From Nematopogon swammerdamellus (taxonomy: Eukaryota > Arthropoda > Insecta > Lepidoptera > Adelidae), in assembly GCA_946902875.1 (NCBI GenBank), contig OX336340.1, positions 8,205,739 through 8,269,738 of the forward strand: DNA of 64,000 nucleotides, in the 5' to 3' direction. The notes under the pieces are model-generated. The model did not search any database and was not told where the DNA came from. It saw nothing but the letters and a program-made list of their open reading frames with translations. Both the position numbers and the translations under genes were made by a program. Positions 34,067-45,418 of this stretch are shown here, piece by piece (the stretch's first letter is position 1; every line of letters begins with the position of its first letter).

Positions 34067-35690
34067 ATATTGTATGTAGGTGGTATTAAATCCTGGGTGT
34101 CTTGTCTCTGTCTACATGCATATGTACGTCACTCCGTTCAACCGAATAAATGACTACAATCGACACTAACGAACGAAAGACCACGCAGCACGTCTCTATT
34201 ACCCGACTACTTAGTTACTTTTCCCTACAGACTCAACTGTACATATGAAGAATACCCCTCATAACGATGTAGGAGGCCCACTCCCAGCAATGGAGAGATC
34301 AAAGAGCTTGTAATGAACGAATGAATGAACATTACACGGTTGAACGGGGAACTTCAAATTCACATGGCGTACTATGTGAATTGATCCTGAAATTAGTCTA
34401 AAATGGTGTTTTAGCCTTAAAGCTCCTTTTTGTATTTGCAAATGTATGAGAAACTCCAAAAGGTGTAAAATACCAAAATAAACATACGACAACCAACAAT
34501 GGGATCTGTGAATAAAAGGAACCAAATATTCCCTCCCGCTTCGATTCGCCCGCACGACGTCGAACAGCATTCGTCCCGCATTAATCCTATCTAAACCGAT
34601 AAATAAAAATTGTGTTACCGGGCGGGGGAGTGTGAACAAAGCGAGAAACGAAATGGCTGCCTAAACGTGGCGCTGATATAAATTTTTCAAAGGGAGAGAA
34701 AACGATACATTCACAAACGGCGGAACAACGCGGATCCACGCGCGACACGGCACACGCCTCGTTTCACATCAAGTAACTACAGAACATAGAAGTGGCATAA
34801 ACTGATCGAGCAGTTCGGTTATAATTATAAAACAAGTGTTAGGATATATCAATATCATAGGATACATAAATCTGTAAGCTTAGGTTTGTCTAGAATCCTC
34901 CAGTGACGTGTCGTGCGAAAGGGACACATACACGCATACACAGGACACAGAGAGCCGGACCAGCGGCCGCGATCGGTCGTGTTGCAGAGTTTAATTATCT
35001 AAGGAATACATAAAATTGAAGTATAATATAAAAGTGAAAGACGAACAAAGAGTGGTTTAATTTGGAGAGCTATCCTTTCACAAGTTATCAAAAGAATAGA
35101 ATAAAGAAGAAACTGCAAATGAATAATAATATGTAAATAATATAACTATGTTTATTTCACTTGTGGACTCGCGTATCTCAGTCAACACGCGTATTACGAG
35201 CCATCTGATGCTAATTGTGTGCATCTGTAGATTGCATTGGGGACGATGTAAACAGCAATGTATTTTATGACAGTTTTATCAGTTTGAATGCTTTGTTTCA
35301 CACGAAGTGAACACCTGATTCCTATTGTCTATTAGCAAATTGTTCGATCACTGGTAGGAGTTATTTGTTATCTTTTTTACTTACGCGCATGAACTATTAA
35401 AATCGGTGACTTTATATTATAGAGAAACAAATGAAGCAATTTCAGTTAATTTGGCGCTATTGATGGCTTAAATTACGAACATCTGTTTGAAAAATAAGTC
35501 AATTATTGTCACTGGTTATTGTTGAATTGCTTTGCATTGTCTCTAAAGCATTTTACATAATGTGCAAATTTCAGCTATGTTTCAAAATCATCAGTTATGT
35601 AGAAATGTGTTTTCCGTCAATTTCAGTTTAGCTGACACGAACCGTGGACACAACCAAGCACCTACACGGTACCTGGTAACCACAGGACGG
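34067..35690. other. Non-coding DNA; one unexplained 126-codon minus frame
   Basis: 34259-34639 (minus) is open for 126 codons but shows no family motif, and its AT-rich codon pattern looks non-coding. 34650-34770 and 34910-34990 are GC-richer and unannotated. Confidence 0.3.
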
Positions 35691-35919
35691 AAGAGTAATG
35701 CGCTGACACGGCAAATAATACCGAATGGACGGAGGTGTAATGTGCTGACACGGCAAATAGTACCGACAGGACGGAGGAGTAACGCGCTGACACGGCAAAC
35801 AGTACCGATAGGACGGAGGTGTAATGTGCTGACACGGCAAACAGTACCGACAGGACGGAGGAGTATTGCACTGACACGACAAATAGTACCGACAGGACGG
35901 AGGTGTAATGTGCTGACAG
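35691..35919 (+). repeat. 42-bp tandem repeat in an alternating 84-bp order
   Basis: About 5.4 units of 42 bp beginning GGACGGA. Units alternate between type A (GGAGTAATGCGCTGACACGG) and type B (GGTGTAATGTGCTGACACGG), giving an A-B-A-B-A-B series. Because 42 is a multiple of three and units lack stops, several frames on both strands stay open and produce artificial ORFs of 84-124 codons. The array lies about 200 bp left of the LINE junction. Confidence 0.85.
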
Positions 35920-36117
35920 TGCGGCTAACAATGTAGCCAGTCATGTTTGGTGATTATATAAAAAATATTTGTAAATTGTAATTGAAGCAGAGACGCTGCT
36001 GCGGGTAATCGCAGGCGGATTAATATTAAGTAAGTACCTACATTCTCTCGAAGCTACGGGTAGAAGGAACGGTTGTATAGAGTTAAGTCGATAGTTATAT
36101 AATATAGTTATATATAA

Positions 36118-37269
36118 TTTTGAATTATATTCAATCCTAGTTGCATAATACAGTTGTCTTGCTGCTTTTATGGCTAAGTTGCAAGTGTTTCTATACCTAC
36201 TACATGTATGCAAATAGGTAAATGGATACAATCGTGCAAGTTTGTGGAGATTATCTCTTTTGTTTACGCATTTAAGGAGGTTTGGGGTTATCCATGGTCT
36301 CTTTATTTTTGTTGTCGTGTTCACAGTACGTGTCGTGGTGTGTATTTGAATAATATTCTGAAGAGTCTCAATGAACATATCGGTAGCTCGATCGGTGTTC
36401 AGTTCGGATGTGATGGGTGACCAATCTGTGTTCTGAATATGTGTGCACAATTGATTGTAATTAATTTTAGAAAGGACCTTTTTTGCGTTTGTTTTGTTTC
36501 TTTTAATTTTGTGAAAACACGCCAATACTGGAAAGTGGTCCGTTATAGGAGATTTACAGATCACAGTGGTCACGTTGTCTCGACTCCTGACCATCACGTG
36601 ATCGAGGCAGGCTGCTTGTCGCGTCGGTTGTGTAACCGCTGGACACAAACCTAGTTCGGCACACAGGCATAGGTATTGAGGGGTGCGGCAGTCTCTAGAC
36701 GACGGGGCTATATCTATGTTCAAATCTCCAGTTAGAATTACCGATTTAAAGTTGTTATATAACAAAAGTGTTTCACGCAAAGAAGTTAAGAAAGGTTCAA
36801 TGTTGTGAACAGACGGTGAACGGTACACTGCCAACATAACACAGTCGTGTCCCACTGTCACCAGAAGGCTGTTGGAGTCCGAGATGTCAGGCTCCTGCAC
36901 GGCGACATGCAGGTCGCTCTTACAGTATACTATTACACCGTCGTTTTGAGACTTATGTTTAGTGGTGTTATATGGAGTGTATCCCTCAATGTTTAGTGTC
37001 GGAGATGTACTATTGCCCTTAAGCCAACACTCGGTCAACACGATTATGTCAAATTTCACATCAAGTCTGTCGAGAAGTACTGTCAAGTTGTTAAAATTTT
37101 TGTTGATGCTTCTGATATTTATTGTAAGAGTAGTAAGCTTTGTGTTTTGGTGTAGGACATTTCTACATTCTTCAGCCTGTGATATTACGTACGATTCAAC
37201 TTCACAAACTTTATATAGATCATTACAGATGTCCTCGTTAGATTGTGAAATCATGATTTTGTTTCCCAA
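36118..37269 (-). pseudogene. LINE ORF2 N-terminal part: AP-type endonuclease
   Basis: From the ATG at 37269 the frame is undamaged for 384 codons to the inversion point. Endonuclease motifs appear in order: NIRSINKNF (residues 51-59), LTECW with the catalytic Glu (78-82), AVYRSP (147-152), GDLNID (181-186), LDHVM (222-226) and SPITDHFPV with the catalytic Asp-His pair (240-248). The fold belongs to the exonuclease-endonuclease-phosphatase family and nicks target DNA to prime reverse transcription. After residue 384 the frame runs into flanking DNA. With its RT part on the other strand, the copy cannot make a full protein. Confidence 0.88.
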
Positions 37270-38173
37270 GACTTGCTAGCATTGTATGACATATGAATGC
37301 ATGTTTTCCATTATAATAGGTAAATTTAATTTGTATTTTATTGAGCATGTTTCTTTTATATTGGTATGTTGTGTAGTGGCAGTAGTACATAGTTAGGTAG
37401 GTGAGTGTGATGTGAGATTCATTGTATATAATATGTAGTGTATTTGTTTGTATGTGGTGGTAATAATAGTATTTATAGGAAATTGATCTGATTACAGCAT
37501 TTGTTCTACAATATGATTTATTTACATAATTCATTATTAGATTTGTAGTCATAAATATTTCAAACAATTTGTCGACGATGCAGAAATGTAATGTGATAGA
37601 GAAAATTGCAAAGTGGTGCCACAAAATTAAATTGCTTATATAGTTCATGTATTCATTCTGTCTAATATTACTCATAACACTATTTAAAATCCAGTACAAA
37701 GTCATTAAAAAATATTTTAAAAAACAAGGGGTGCAATTATGGTAAGGTAAGCAAAACACAATTAGTATGTTAAATTTACAGAGCATTAGCTGTGCCCGCG
37801 GCCCGAGCCGCTCTTGAGTTACAAGCAAACATAGATTATACATAGATGCACACATACATGCACATCGACGGCAGACGTCGGATCTAACAGTATGTGTGGT
37901 TGACAGAGTAAAATTAGGGTTTAGACAATTATAGAATTCCAATGCTAGGTAAGATAGGTCACATATTTCATACTTCCCAAAATATAGTAAAAAATTTAAA
38001 ACATAGGTAGCTAGTAAAAACAGTTTCATAGAATCAAATAAAATAAGTAAATAGAGGGCTTTACAATATTCTGTGTCTGTATAATTAATGAATGCAAGCA
38101 TGAATAATTTGTGAATTAGTCTAATAATAGAGAGTGCAGGCAAGTAGATTTCCTTTAAAATTATAATTGCCAT
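37238..38173 (-). other. Unusually long open frame upstream of the endonuclease (311 codons)
   Basis: This frame precedes the endonuclease ORF on the same strand and overlaps it by 32 nt in another frame, the position where LINEs carry ORF1. The translation is hydrophobic and rich in I, L, Y, N, H and C, with no zinc knuckle, coiled coil or esterase motif. A run of 311 codons without a stop is improbable in DNA this AT-rich. It may be a divergent ORF1, a 5' UTR frame open by composition, or chance. I do not call it a gene. Confidence 0.3.
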
Positions 38174-38193
38174 AAACGTGTAATTGCATTAAT

Positions 38194-40032
38194 AAGCTTT
38201 GGGAAATCCTAAAGGAGGCGGCAAACATCAGCTCGGCGAAAGACGACATGTCAGCAAACTTACTTCCACCCTCAGATGTCCCATGCCTAAACAAAAAGGA
38301 ACGCATGAACCAAATAAACGACTACTACGTAGGAGTTGGTGAGAAGTATGCTGAAATAAATCTCGCACAATTGCATCGAACTGAAGACGAGCTGATAAGA
38401 GCCACTTCCTCTGTTTCTGGTATTAGCGCAGCTCATAGCAGTTTTTACATTTCACCTACAACCGAAACTGAAATATATAAATTAATTAAAGATTTAAAAC
38501 CTGACAGTGCACCGGGTTGTGATTTAATAACAAGTAAATGTCTAAAATCAATTGGACCGTACATACTGGAACCTCTAACACACATAATGAATCTTAGTCT
38601 GTCCTCGGGAGTTTTTCCAGCAGCCTTCAAAAACGCAATAGTATGCCCTATATTTAAGTCAGGAGAAAAGAAAGAAATCAAGAACTATAGACCTATCTCT
38701 CTGTTACCATCTTTATCAAAAATCCTGGAGAAGATAATGAAGGCTAGATTATCAAAATACTTAGAAATAAATAACCGACTGTCTGCTAACCAATATGGAT
38801 TCAGACCAAAGAAAAGCACTGAAAACGCAGTAGATTGCGTGGTTAACTATATTGCCGAACGTCTTGACAGAGGAAAACACAGCATTGCTGTATTTCTAGA
38901 TCTGGCCAAGGCGTTCGACACTGTGTGCCTCCCAATCCTTTTAAATAAAATGGAAAGACTGGGTGTGCGAGGTTTGCCACTAACTTGGTTCGAATCATAT
39001 TTAAATTGCCGTACACAACAAATAAAAATAAAAGACACATTAAGTGATAAGAGATCTGTCAAATATGGAGTTCCCCAGGGAAGTATCCTGGGGCCAACCC
39101 TTTTTCTGATCTACATCAACGATTTATGTAACCTCGAGATTAATGAAGGGCAGGTAGTAACGTACGCAGATGACACAGCTCTGCTCTTTTCTGCAAATAG
39201 TTGGGCTGAAACGTTTACCCGTGCTGAGGAAGGTATGTCAAGAGTCAAGGAATGGCTAGACATCAATCTCCTTACTCTGAACATATCGAAGACAAAATAT
39301 ATGTGCTTCTCAATCACCAAGGTAGGACAAGATAAACTCCAACAATATCTAAAATTACACACCTGCTCTTTCGTTGGCTCATGTGAATGTACGTCTCTTG
39401 AAAGAGTTAAACAAATGAAATATCTCGGTGTGATACTGGATGAGCATTTAAGCTGGAAATCGCATATTGACATGACAGCTGCACGTACCAGGAAGCTTAT
39501 ATACTTTTTTAAATGCATTAGAAACATAGCTGACGAGAGACTCCGGAGGACGGTATACTTCGCGATGAGTCAATCGGTTCTAACGTACTGTATTGGAGTC
39601 TAGGGCGGCGCTGCAAAAACGTTTCTAGTAGAACTAGAGCGGGCACAACGGACCATTCTGAGAGTCCTATTTAAGAAACCGTTTCGTTATAGCACCCACG
39701 CTCTCCTCAGCGAGGTTGGCGTCTTATCAATAAGGCAACTATATATAAGCAAACTAATCTCAGGCCGCGACACAAGTAAAAATCCCGTAGAAGTAGAAAC
39801 AGTACCATACCGCCCCCGGACAAGAAACTGCAACCAAACCCAACCACCGCAAATGAAAACCACATTCGGTCAGCGTTTCAGTCTGTTCCTCGCGCCATAT
39901 TTATATAACAAAGCAAGACTGTCGTGTGACTTTACACATAAACAAGGGAAAAGGCGCAAGGACGCGATTCGAACTTGGCTTATTACCCTTAACTACAAGC
40001 AGACTGAAGACCTACTTGCTATAATTGGATAG
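38194..40032 (+). pseudogene. LINE ORF2 C-terminal part: reverse transcriptase, one nonsense codon
   Basis: The frame opens at KLWEILKEA (38194), includes an internal Met at 38248, and carries RT motifs. Counting from that Met these are NYRPISLL (146-153), NQYGFRPKKST (181-191), FLDLAKAFDTV (216-226, catalytic Asp), GVPQGSILGP (274-283) and YADD (306-309). At 39601-39603 a TAG follows TYCIGV, where relatives usually have Trp. The same frame then continues with LVELERAQRTILRV, a Pro/Arg-rich segment and a natural TAG at 40030-40032. So the only damage apart from the inversion is one nonsense codon. The protein synthesises cDNA at the nicked target. Confidence 0.88.
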
Positions 40033-40082
40033 CCATACTTAAAAATACATCTTTTTCATAACACTTATTTCACTCATCATGC

Positions 40083-40330
40083 ATGACACACTCACGCACA
40101 CCCTCACGCACGCACACACACACCCTCACCCTCTCACACACACACACAAACCCACTCACTCACTCACACTCACTCACTCACTCACTCACTCACTCACTCA
40201 CTCACCCACTCACTCACCCACTCACTCACCCACCCACTCACACACTCACTCACTCACTCACCCTCTCACTCACTCACTCAATCTATCACTCACTCACTCA
40301 CTCACTCACACCCACAAAAACCCACACTCT
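40083..40330 (+). repeat. CACT/CACA microsatellite in the LINE 3' UTR
   Basis: Long run of CACT units with CACC and CACA interruptions. The two overlapping ORFs it creates (Thr-His-Ser-Leu repeats) are composition artefacts. Confidence 0.9.
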
Positions 40331-40647
40331 TTCACACACACACAAAAGGCTAAGCTTGTATTTTATGTGAATTGTATATATATGGTTTATTGATGCACGA
40401 CTGAAACATGTAAGAATTATTTTTAATATTTATATTGATTTTAATTAAGGGCTTGATATTGTTGTAAATTTTATTTTTTTTTTCCTTTTATAATTTTATT
40501 CTATTTTATTTCTATAGTGTTCACTTCATTGTTGTCTAGATAAGCGCACAAATGTCTGCCTTATACTGTCAATAACTGCCTCTGCGAGACAGATAATTCT
40601 AGTGCAGAGCATATGTATAACAAAAAATGTGTGTTTAAAAAAATGAA

Positions 40648-40678
<31 letters not shown>

Positions 40679-40698
40679 AAAAATAAATAAATAAATAT

Positions 40699-42193
40699 TT
40701 TCTGCGCGATTGCAGAATTAGCGATTAGAAAGTTCATTTCACCTGTGGGATTCAGATTCAGATTATATTTATTTGTCCAATTTGTGTGTGTGGTTTCATC
40801 GGTCTATCGGAATCACCATAAAGTATATAACTCAAAAGACATTCTAACTACTTAGTGCCGACTAGACCGGACAACAAGAACAAAATCATAATCCCATAAA
40901 TTTTACCTAGCTAAGTAATAACTCGCTCATACAAACTTGTCACGCCCGCCTGACGTTCGATGGACGATGCATTGACGTTCGAGATCAAAGTTTTTGTATG
41001 AAAATGTTCCCAATGCCCGCACTATGGCCTAATATTTAAATGTCTTTGATATAACTGAAAGCCAAAGCAATAGTAAATCTTTAACTTAAATTTATACGTG
41101 TTTGTGTGTGTGTGTGCTTACTTTTAGGGCTCATCTTACTTCTTCCTATTTGCTGTTAAAATATGAAATCTGCTGAATATATTAGCGCAATAGGTTGGTT
41201 CGCGTATTTCATTACCTTAAAACTCGTAAATACTTTTGTGTGAGCTCTAACATCAGTGTAGCCGGACATGATAACCGAAAATGCTGAAAGCAACACCATG
41301 TAATGGGTTACCATTGTTCTAAATTGCGATGTAGTCATCCGTGCCATGTCACATAAAAAAATAAACCCAAAAAATGAATCTCCTTTCACATATCGCATTC
41401 CAGTACGTCAGTTTCCTAACGAGGCGTAAGGGTGAGCTTCGCTTCGTTACCGCGCTTCCGCTAGGGGCGTGATCTCACGCTCCCTCCCGCCCCCGCGGGG
41501 TATTTCTTAGAAAAAAAAACTTCTCCATAGGGATGCAATTTGAGCGTAATATCGGCATTTTCATCGATAGCTTAAAAATATATATCTTCCATCCATAATT
41601 TAAAAACATCGACAAAAATATAGATTAATTTTACAACCTATAAAATTTCGACATACGACAAAATCTCGACAACTACACCTTTACTACTAATAATATCAAA
41701 GTTTTGTATGACATATCCATAGAGATACGTCTATGGATACATCCATAAATACCCCGTTCTTTTCATAGGGAGAACATAAACACAAGTCTTGCGGTCATTT
41801 TCGTGTGAAAACTTTCCACAGTTGAGTTTCTACGTTTGATATTGTCAATGGCGAGGTGGCGATATTTGCGTGTAACATATTCAATTATTCAGTTCGTCGA
41901 CGTCTAATTTTTTTTTTGTCAAGTCAAAGTCAAAGTGTGTCAAAGTGTTTAGCAAGGATCTGTAACCGCTAAACGAAGAATTTATTTTTATAACCAAGAT
42001 ATACATATCATGATTAAATCTACATATATACACTTTCTTCTTCTCTGTTTATTGACCACGTTATTTATGAAAGAATTTACCAGTTCCTAATTTTGTGATT
42101 GCAAATAAGCCGTTTATTAAAATAACAGTTTAATCTGTGGATACGTCGTTGTCTGTTCTCGTACATCAAATTACAGATAAAGTTCCTATCTAT
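40699..42193. other. Non-coding DNA left of the foldback element
   Basis: No gene recognised. 41440-41505 is GC-rich (CCTCCCGCCCCCGCGGGG). Otherwise AT-rich without clear repeats. Confidence 0.35.
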
Positions 42194-42560
42194 TGAACGT
42201 CGACGACCGACTAACCTTCACACTGCTCTGTCACACCAGTGTGAAGGTTAGGAAAATTATTTCCCAACCTTCACATCAGTGTTAAGGATAGGAAGTCGCT
42301 TTCCTAACCTTCACACTGTCAAATTTCTTTTCTCATCTTCACACTCACGTCGGACTAACCTTCACACTGTTCAGCCAAACTTAACTAAACAGTGTTTACC
42401 TACCTACTTGTAAAAAAATAAGTTCAAAAAGCTAAAATCAAACTACTGAAAAATCACGCTCTAAAAAAGTATGAAACAAGAAAATAATTCAAAGTGATGT
42501 TCAGAGGATAGCCGTGGTCGTATGCCACCTACACTAAAAAAGCAATACATTCTAATTTCT

Positions 42561-42708
42561 TGTACAATAAACGAAGTTTGCGTTTATCAAATCATCTTTA
42601 TTGGGTTCCATATTTTTACAGAGTAACAGTCCTTCCGGTTGTCATAGCAACCCCCATTATGATATCTATGGTTGTCCATAGATAATAGGAAGAGACCATG
42701 ATAGAACA
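42561..42708 (-). repeat. 3' LTR (148 bp)
   Basis: Direct repeat of 46724-46871, apparently identical at every base. On the minus strand it runs TGTTCTATCATGG to TTGTACA, with TG...CA ends. Immediately inside (42709-42721) the minus strand reads AAAAAAAGGAAGA, a polypurine tract in the expected place. The flanking TTTCT at 42556-42560 is the 5-bp target duplication. Confidence 0.9.
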
Positions 42709-42759
42709 TCTTCCTTTTTTTAATAAACAAACAAAAACAAAGCAATTGCATGAACTAAA

Positions 42760-44784
42760 CTAAAAGGTTACATAATCTTTAAGCCATTCAGGACTCTTAT
42801 GTTCCCGTACTGGCCTAGAATGTTGAACAGGCTCAACATTAATTGGCTCTCTTACATCCTCATCGGACCGTCCCGCCACAGGATCATTAACAATTACATC
42901 AGATTCAACTTCCCAACTTATCATCTCATTTTCACTATTTACATTTTTCTTTGCTTCTGGCGCTGGTATTAGGTGAAACCTGTTTCGCCTGAATTTTCCT
43001 CTGTCAGTTAGTATTATATATGAACGTGGTTCCTTAGTTCTGGCTTCTATGACCCCATAAATTCTTAAGTCTGTAATCCATACACGTTCTCCTGCCTCTA
43101 GTTCTCTTAGTGAATGTGTTCGGCGTCTTTTATTATAGTTTTGTGCAATTTTTTGCTTCCGAATTTTACATTTGTTTTTAAAATTATGACTAGGATTTAC
43201 AACCTTCTGTAGCTTACTTGGGAGTATAGGCAAAGTATCTTTGAGTTTACGATGAAACATTAATTCTGCTGGACTATAACCTGACTCCAGTGGTGTGTTC
43301 CTGTAAGTTAACAAGCCCAGGAAAATGTCCTCATTCTTCTTTAACAAAGATTTAGCAATCTTAACTCCCGCTTCTGACATTCCATTGCTTTGAGGAAAAT
43401 GCGGACTACTTGTAACGAGTTTAAACCCGTACTCTAATGAAAACTCGTTAAATTTGCTTTTAAACTGACTGCCGCAATCCGATCTTACAATATCTGGTAT
43501 CCCGTGTCTTGCAAATGTTTCTTTACAACATCTTATAACTGCATTTTCTGTTAAATTTGATAGTTTGAATATTTCAACAAATCTCGAGCAATAATCAATC
43601 ATTACCAAGTACCAGATATTGTTTAGTTTAAACAAGTCCATTGCAATTTTTTGCCAAGGTCTTTCCGGGATTGTCTCTATAATAAGGTCCTCTCTACAGT
43701 TTTGTCTTTCTTGTATACATATTGAACAATTAGTTATCATACTTTCAATCTGCTTGGAGATACCTAGCCACCAAACCGCGGTCCTAGCTCTCTCGCGGCA
43801 CTTCGTGATTCCCTGATGACCCTCATGAATTTTATTTAACATTTTAGCCTGCAATCTAGTTGGGATAACAAGTCTCGAATTGTACAATAAAAACCCTTCT
43901 CCAAAAGAAAAGTTATGTCTGAACTGATAATAGGGTTTTAATATATCAAGTACTTTATTCTTTTGTGGCCATCCACTAACTGTATATTCCTTTAGTCTTT
44001 GACAAATTTCACTTTTTTGCTGCTCATACATAATTTCTGATAAGGTTTGGTTTGTCATATATGCATTCCTTATTGCTAAGTTTACAACATTGTCATTAGT
44101 TACATCACATTCTTCTAATGGTTGTCTAGATAGAGTATCGGCTAATAATAAATCTTTACCTGGTACATATTCTACGTCATAATCAAAGCGCATGAGCTTT
44201 AACCGAAACCTCAACAATCTAGGAGTGAGGTCGTCTAGTGGTTTACTTTTTAATATTTGCAAAAGTGGTTTATGATCTGTTTCCAGGTGCACTTTTAATC
44301 CGATAACAAAATCTTTAAACTTATCTACGCCCCATGCCAGTGCTAGACATTCTTTTTCAATTTGCGCATATTGCTTCTCGGTGTTGCTCAGACTACGACT
44401 TGCGTATGCTACTATATTTTTTTGACCTTCACTATCTTCTAGAAGAAGAGCAGCACCGAGACCATATGAGCTACTGTCTGCTGTGATAATTATTTTCTTG
44501 GATGGATCGAAATGTGTTAATACTGGTGCATTTTTTAATGCGTTTTTCAACGTTTCAAAAGCTTCCTCCTGCATTTTATCCCATACAAAGATTGAATCAT
44601 TTTTCAATAACTCGTGTAACGGCTGAAGAATATGTGACTTATTAGCTATGAATCTTCCTACATAATTCACGATTCCCAGAAATTGCATGAGCTCTTTTTT
44701 ATTTTGTGGACTTTTAAAACTTTGAATGGCTTTAACACGATCTGGATCAAGGGATATACCCATTTTGTTGATAATATGGCCCAA
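42760..44784 (-). pseudogene. pol, second part: RT thumb, RNase H and integrase
   Basis: An open frame of 674 codons beginning inside the RT, with FLGIVNYVGRFI (residues 35-46). RNase H residues are at D103 (TADSSSYGLGAALL), E145 and D170. The integrase follows: a zinc domain with H320, H323, C353 and C356, then the catalytic triad D383 (MDLF), D436 (RSDCGSQF) and E471 (SNGMSEAG). The C-terminal basic region ends in SPEWLKDYVTF. All recognised catalytic residues are present. It is cut off from the upstream RT frame by a change of frame near 44790, probably a small deletion. The stop is at 42760. Confidence 0.9.
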
Positions 44785-45418
44785 ATACTTCTACTCCAAA
44801 GACACATTTACCTTTATTAATGGTTATACCTTCTTTATACAATCGCTCCAATACTTCCCTCAAAATCAAGTCATGACTTTCCATAGTCTCTGCGAATATG
44901 AGAATGTCGTCCATGTGTATGACCACCCCATTTAATCCTTCAAACAGTCTTGTGAACTTCATTGAGAAATATTCAGGAGCGCAACTCAGGCCAAAAGGAA
45001 GTCGATTATACATGTACCGCCCAAAAGGTGTGATAATAGTTGTCAGTTTCTTTGAATGCTCATCTAAAGGGATTTGATGAAAGCCAGAAGTAGCGTCAAT
45101 TTTTGAGAAATATTTTGCTCCCTTTAACTGAGCAAGTGTAACTTCGACTTTAGGTATTGGAAAAATTGGTCGCACTATATTTTTATTTACCTGTGTATAA
45201 TCTCCACATAAACGTATCTTATCGCCTTTTTGCACTACCACTATAGGGGATACAAACTGTGTCGGCTCTTCTACTGGACTCAAAATACCCAACTGCACTA
45301 ATCTCGTTAATTCCTTTTTCAGTTTACTCAGTAAAGGAATCGGCACCACTCTTGGTGTTGCTTGCACGAATGGCCGTAGATTAGGCACGACAGTTATGAA
45401 GAACTTATCCTTAAACAC
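44747..45418 (-). pseudogene. pol, first part: reverse transcriptase fingers and palm
   Basis: Starts directly after the TGA that ends the gag-protease frame and is in the same frame as it. The first codon is GTG, not ATG. RT motifs: LVQLGILSPVEEPTQFVSPI, then LCGDYTQVNK, FSKIDATSGFHQIPLDE with a catalytic Asp, FGRYMYNRLPFGLSCAP and VVIHMDDILIF with the Asp pair (HMDD replaces YxDD, as in several invertebrate families). The last ~15 residues are out of frame, where the sequence passes the break near 44790. It would be translated only by readthrough of the TGA. Confidence 0.88.

Larger units (their letters stand above)
36118..38192 (-). mobile_element. Inverted 5' half of a LINE (twin-priming product)
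   Basis: This segment reads on the minus strand and contains the endonuclease half of the element whose RT half lies at 38193-40698 on the plus strand. The outer edge (36118) falls inside the protein just after IEYNSK. The plus-strand half starts with KLWEILKEA, the residues expected next. The inner edge (about 38160-38192) is the most 5' part reached. This arrangement, an antisense upstream half followed by a sense downstream half with abutting breakpoints, is the classical LINE 5' inversion. Confidence 0.85.
38193..40698 (+). mobile_element. Sense 3' half of the same LINE
   Basis: Contains the RT domain, C-terminus, a 3' UTR with a CACT microsatellite (40083-40330) and an (AAAT)n tail at about 40640-40698. 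The RT sequence type (CR1/L2-group, similar to Daphne-like elements of Lepidoptera, from memory) and the tail fit a TPRT element. I found no clear target duplication at 36118 and 40698. Confidence 0.85.

Noticed and set aside
34259..34639. 126-codon minus ORF as a gene
   Set aside because: No domain, composition like non-coding AT-rich DNA and no supporting splice or family evidence.
35562..35944. Overlapping ORFs of 84-124 codons on both strands
   Set aside because: They are produced by the stop-free 42-bp tandem repeat and do not represent separate genes.
36118..39603. Divergently transcribed pair of host genes
   Set aside because: The two ORFs are consecutive parts of a single LINE polyprotein; the inversion explains the divergence.
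40079..40393. Thr-His-Ser-Leu-rich ORFs in two frames
   Set aside because: Translation of the CACT microsatellite in the LINE 3' UTR.
42202..42370. CRISPR-like repeats of CTAACCTTCACAC
   Set aside because: Spacing is irregular, both orientations occur, and the motifs belong to the terminal repeats of a eukaryotic DNA transposon.
42709..42760. Envelope gene downstream of integrase
   Set aside because: Only about 50 bp lie between the integrase stop and the 3' LTR, so no env can be present.
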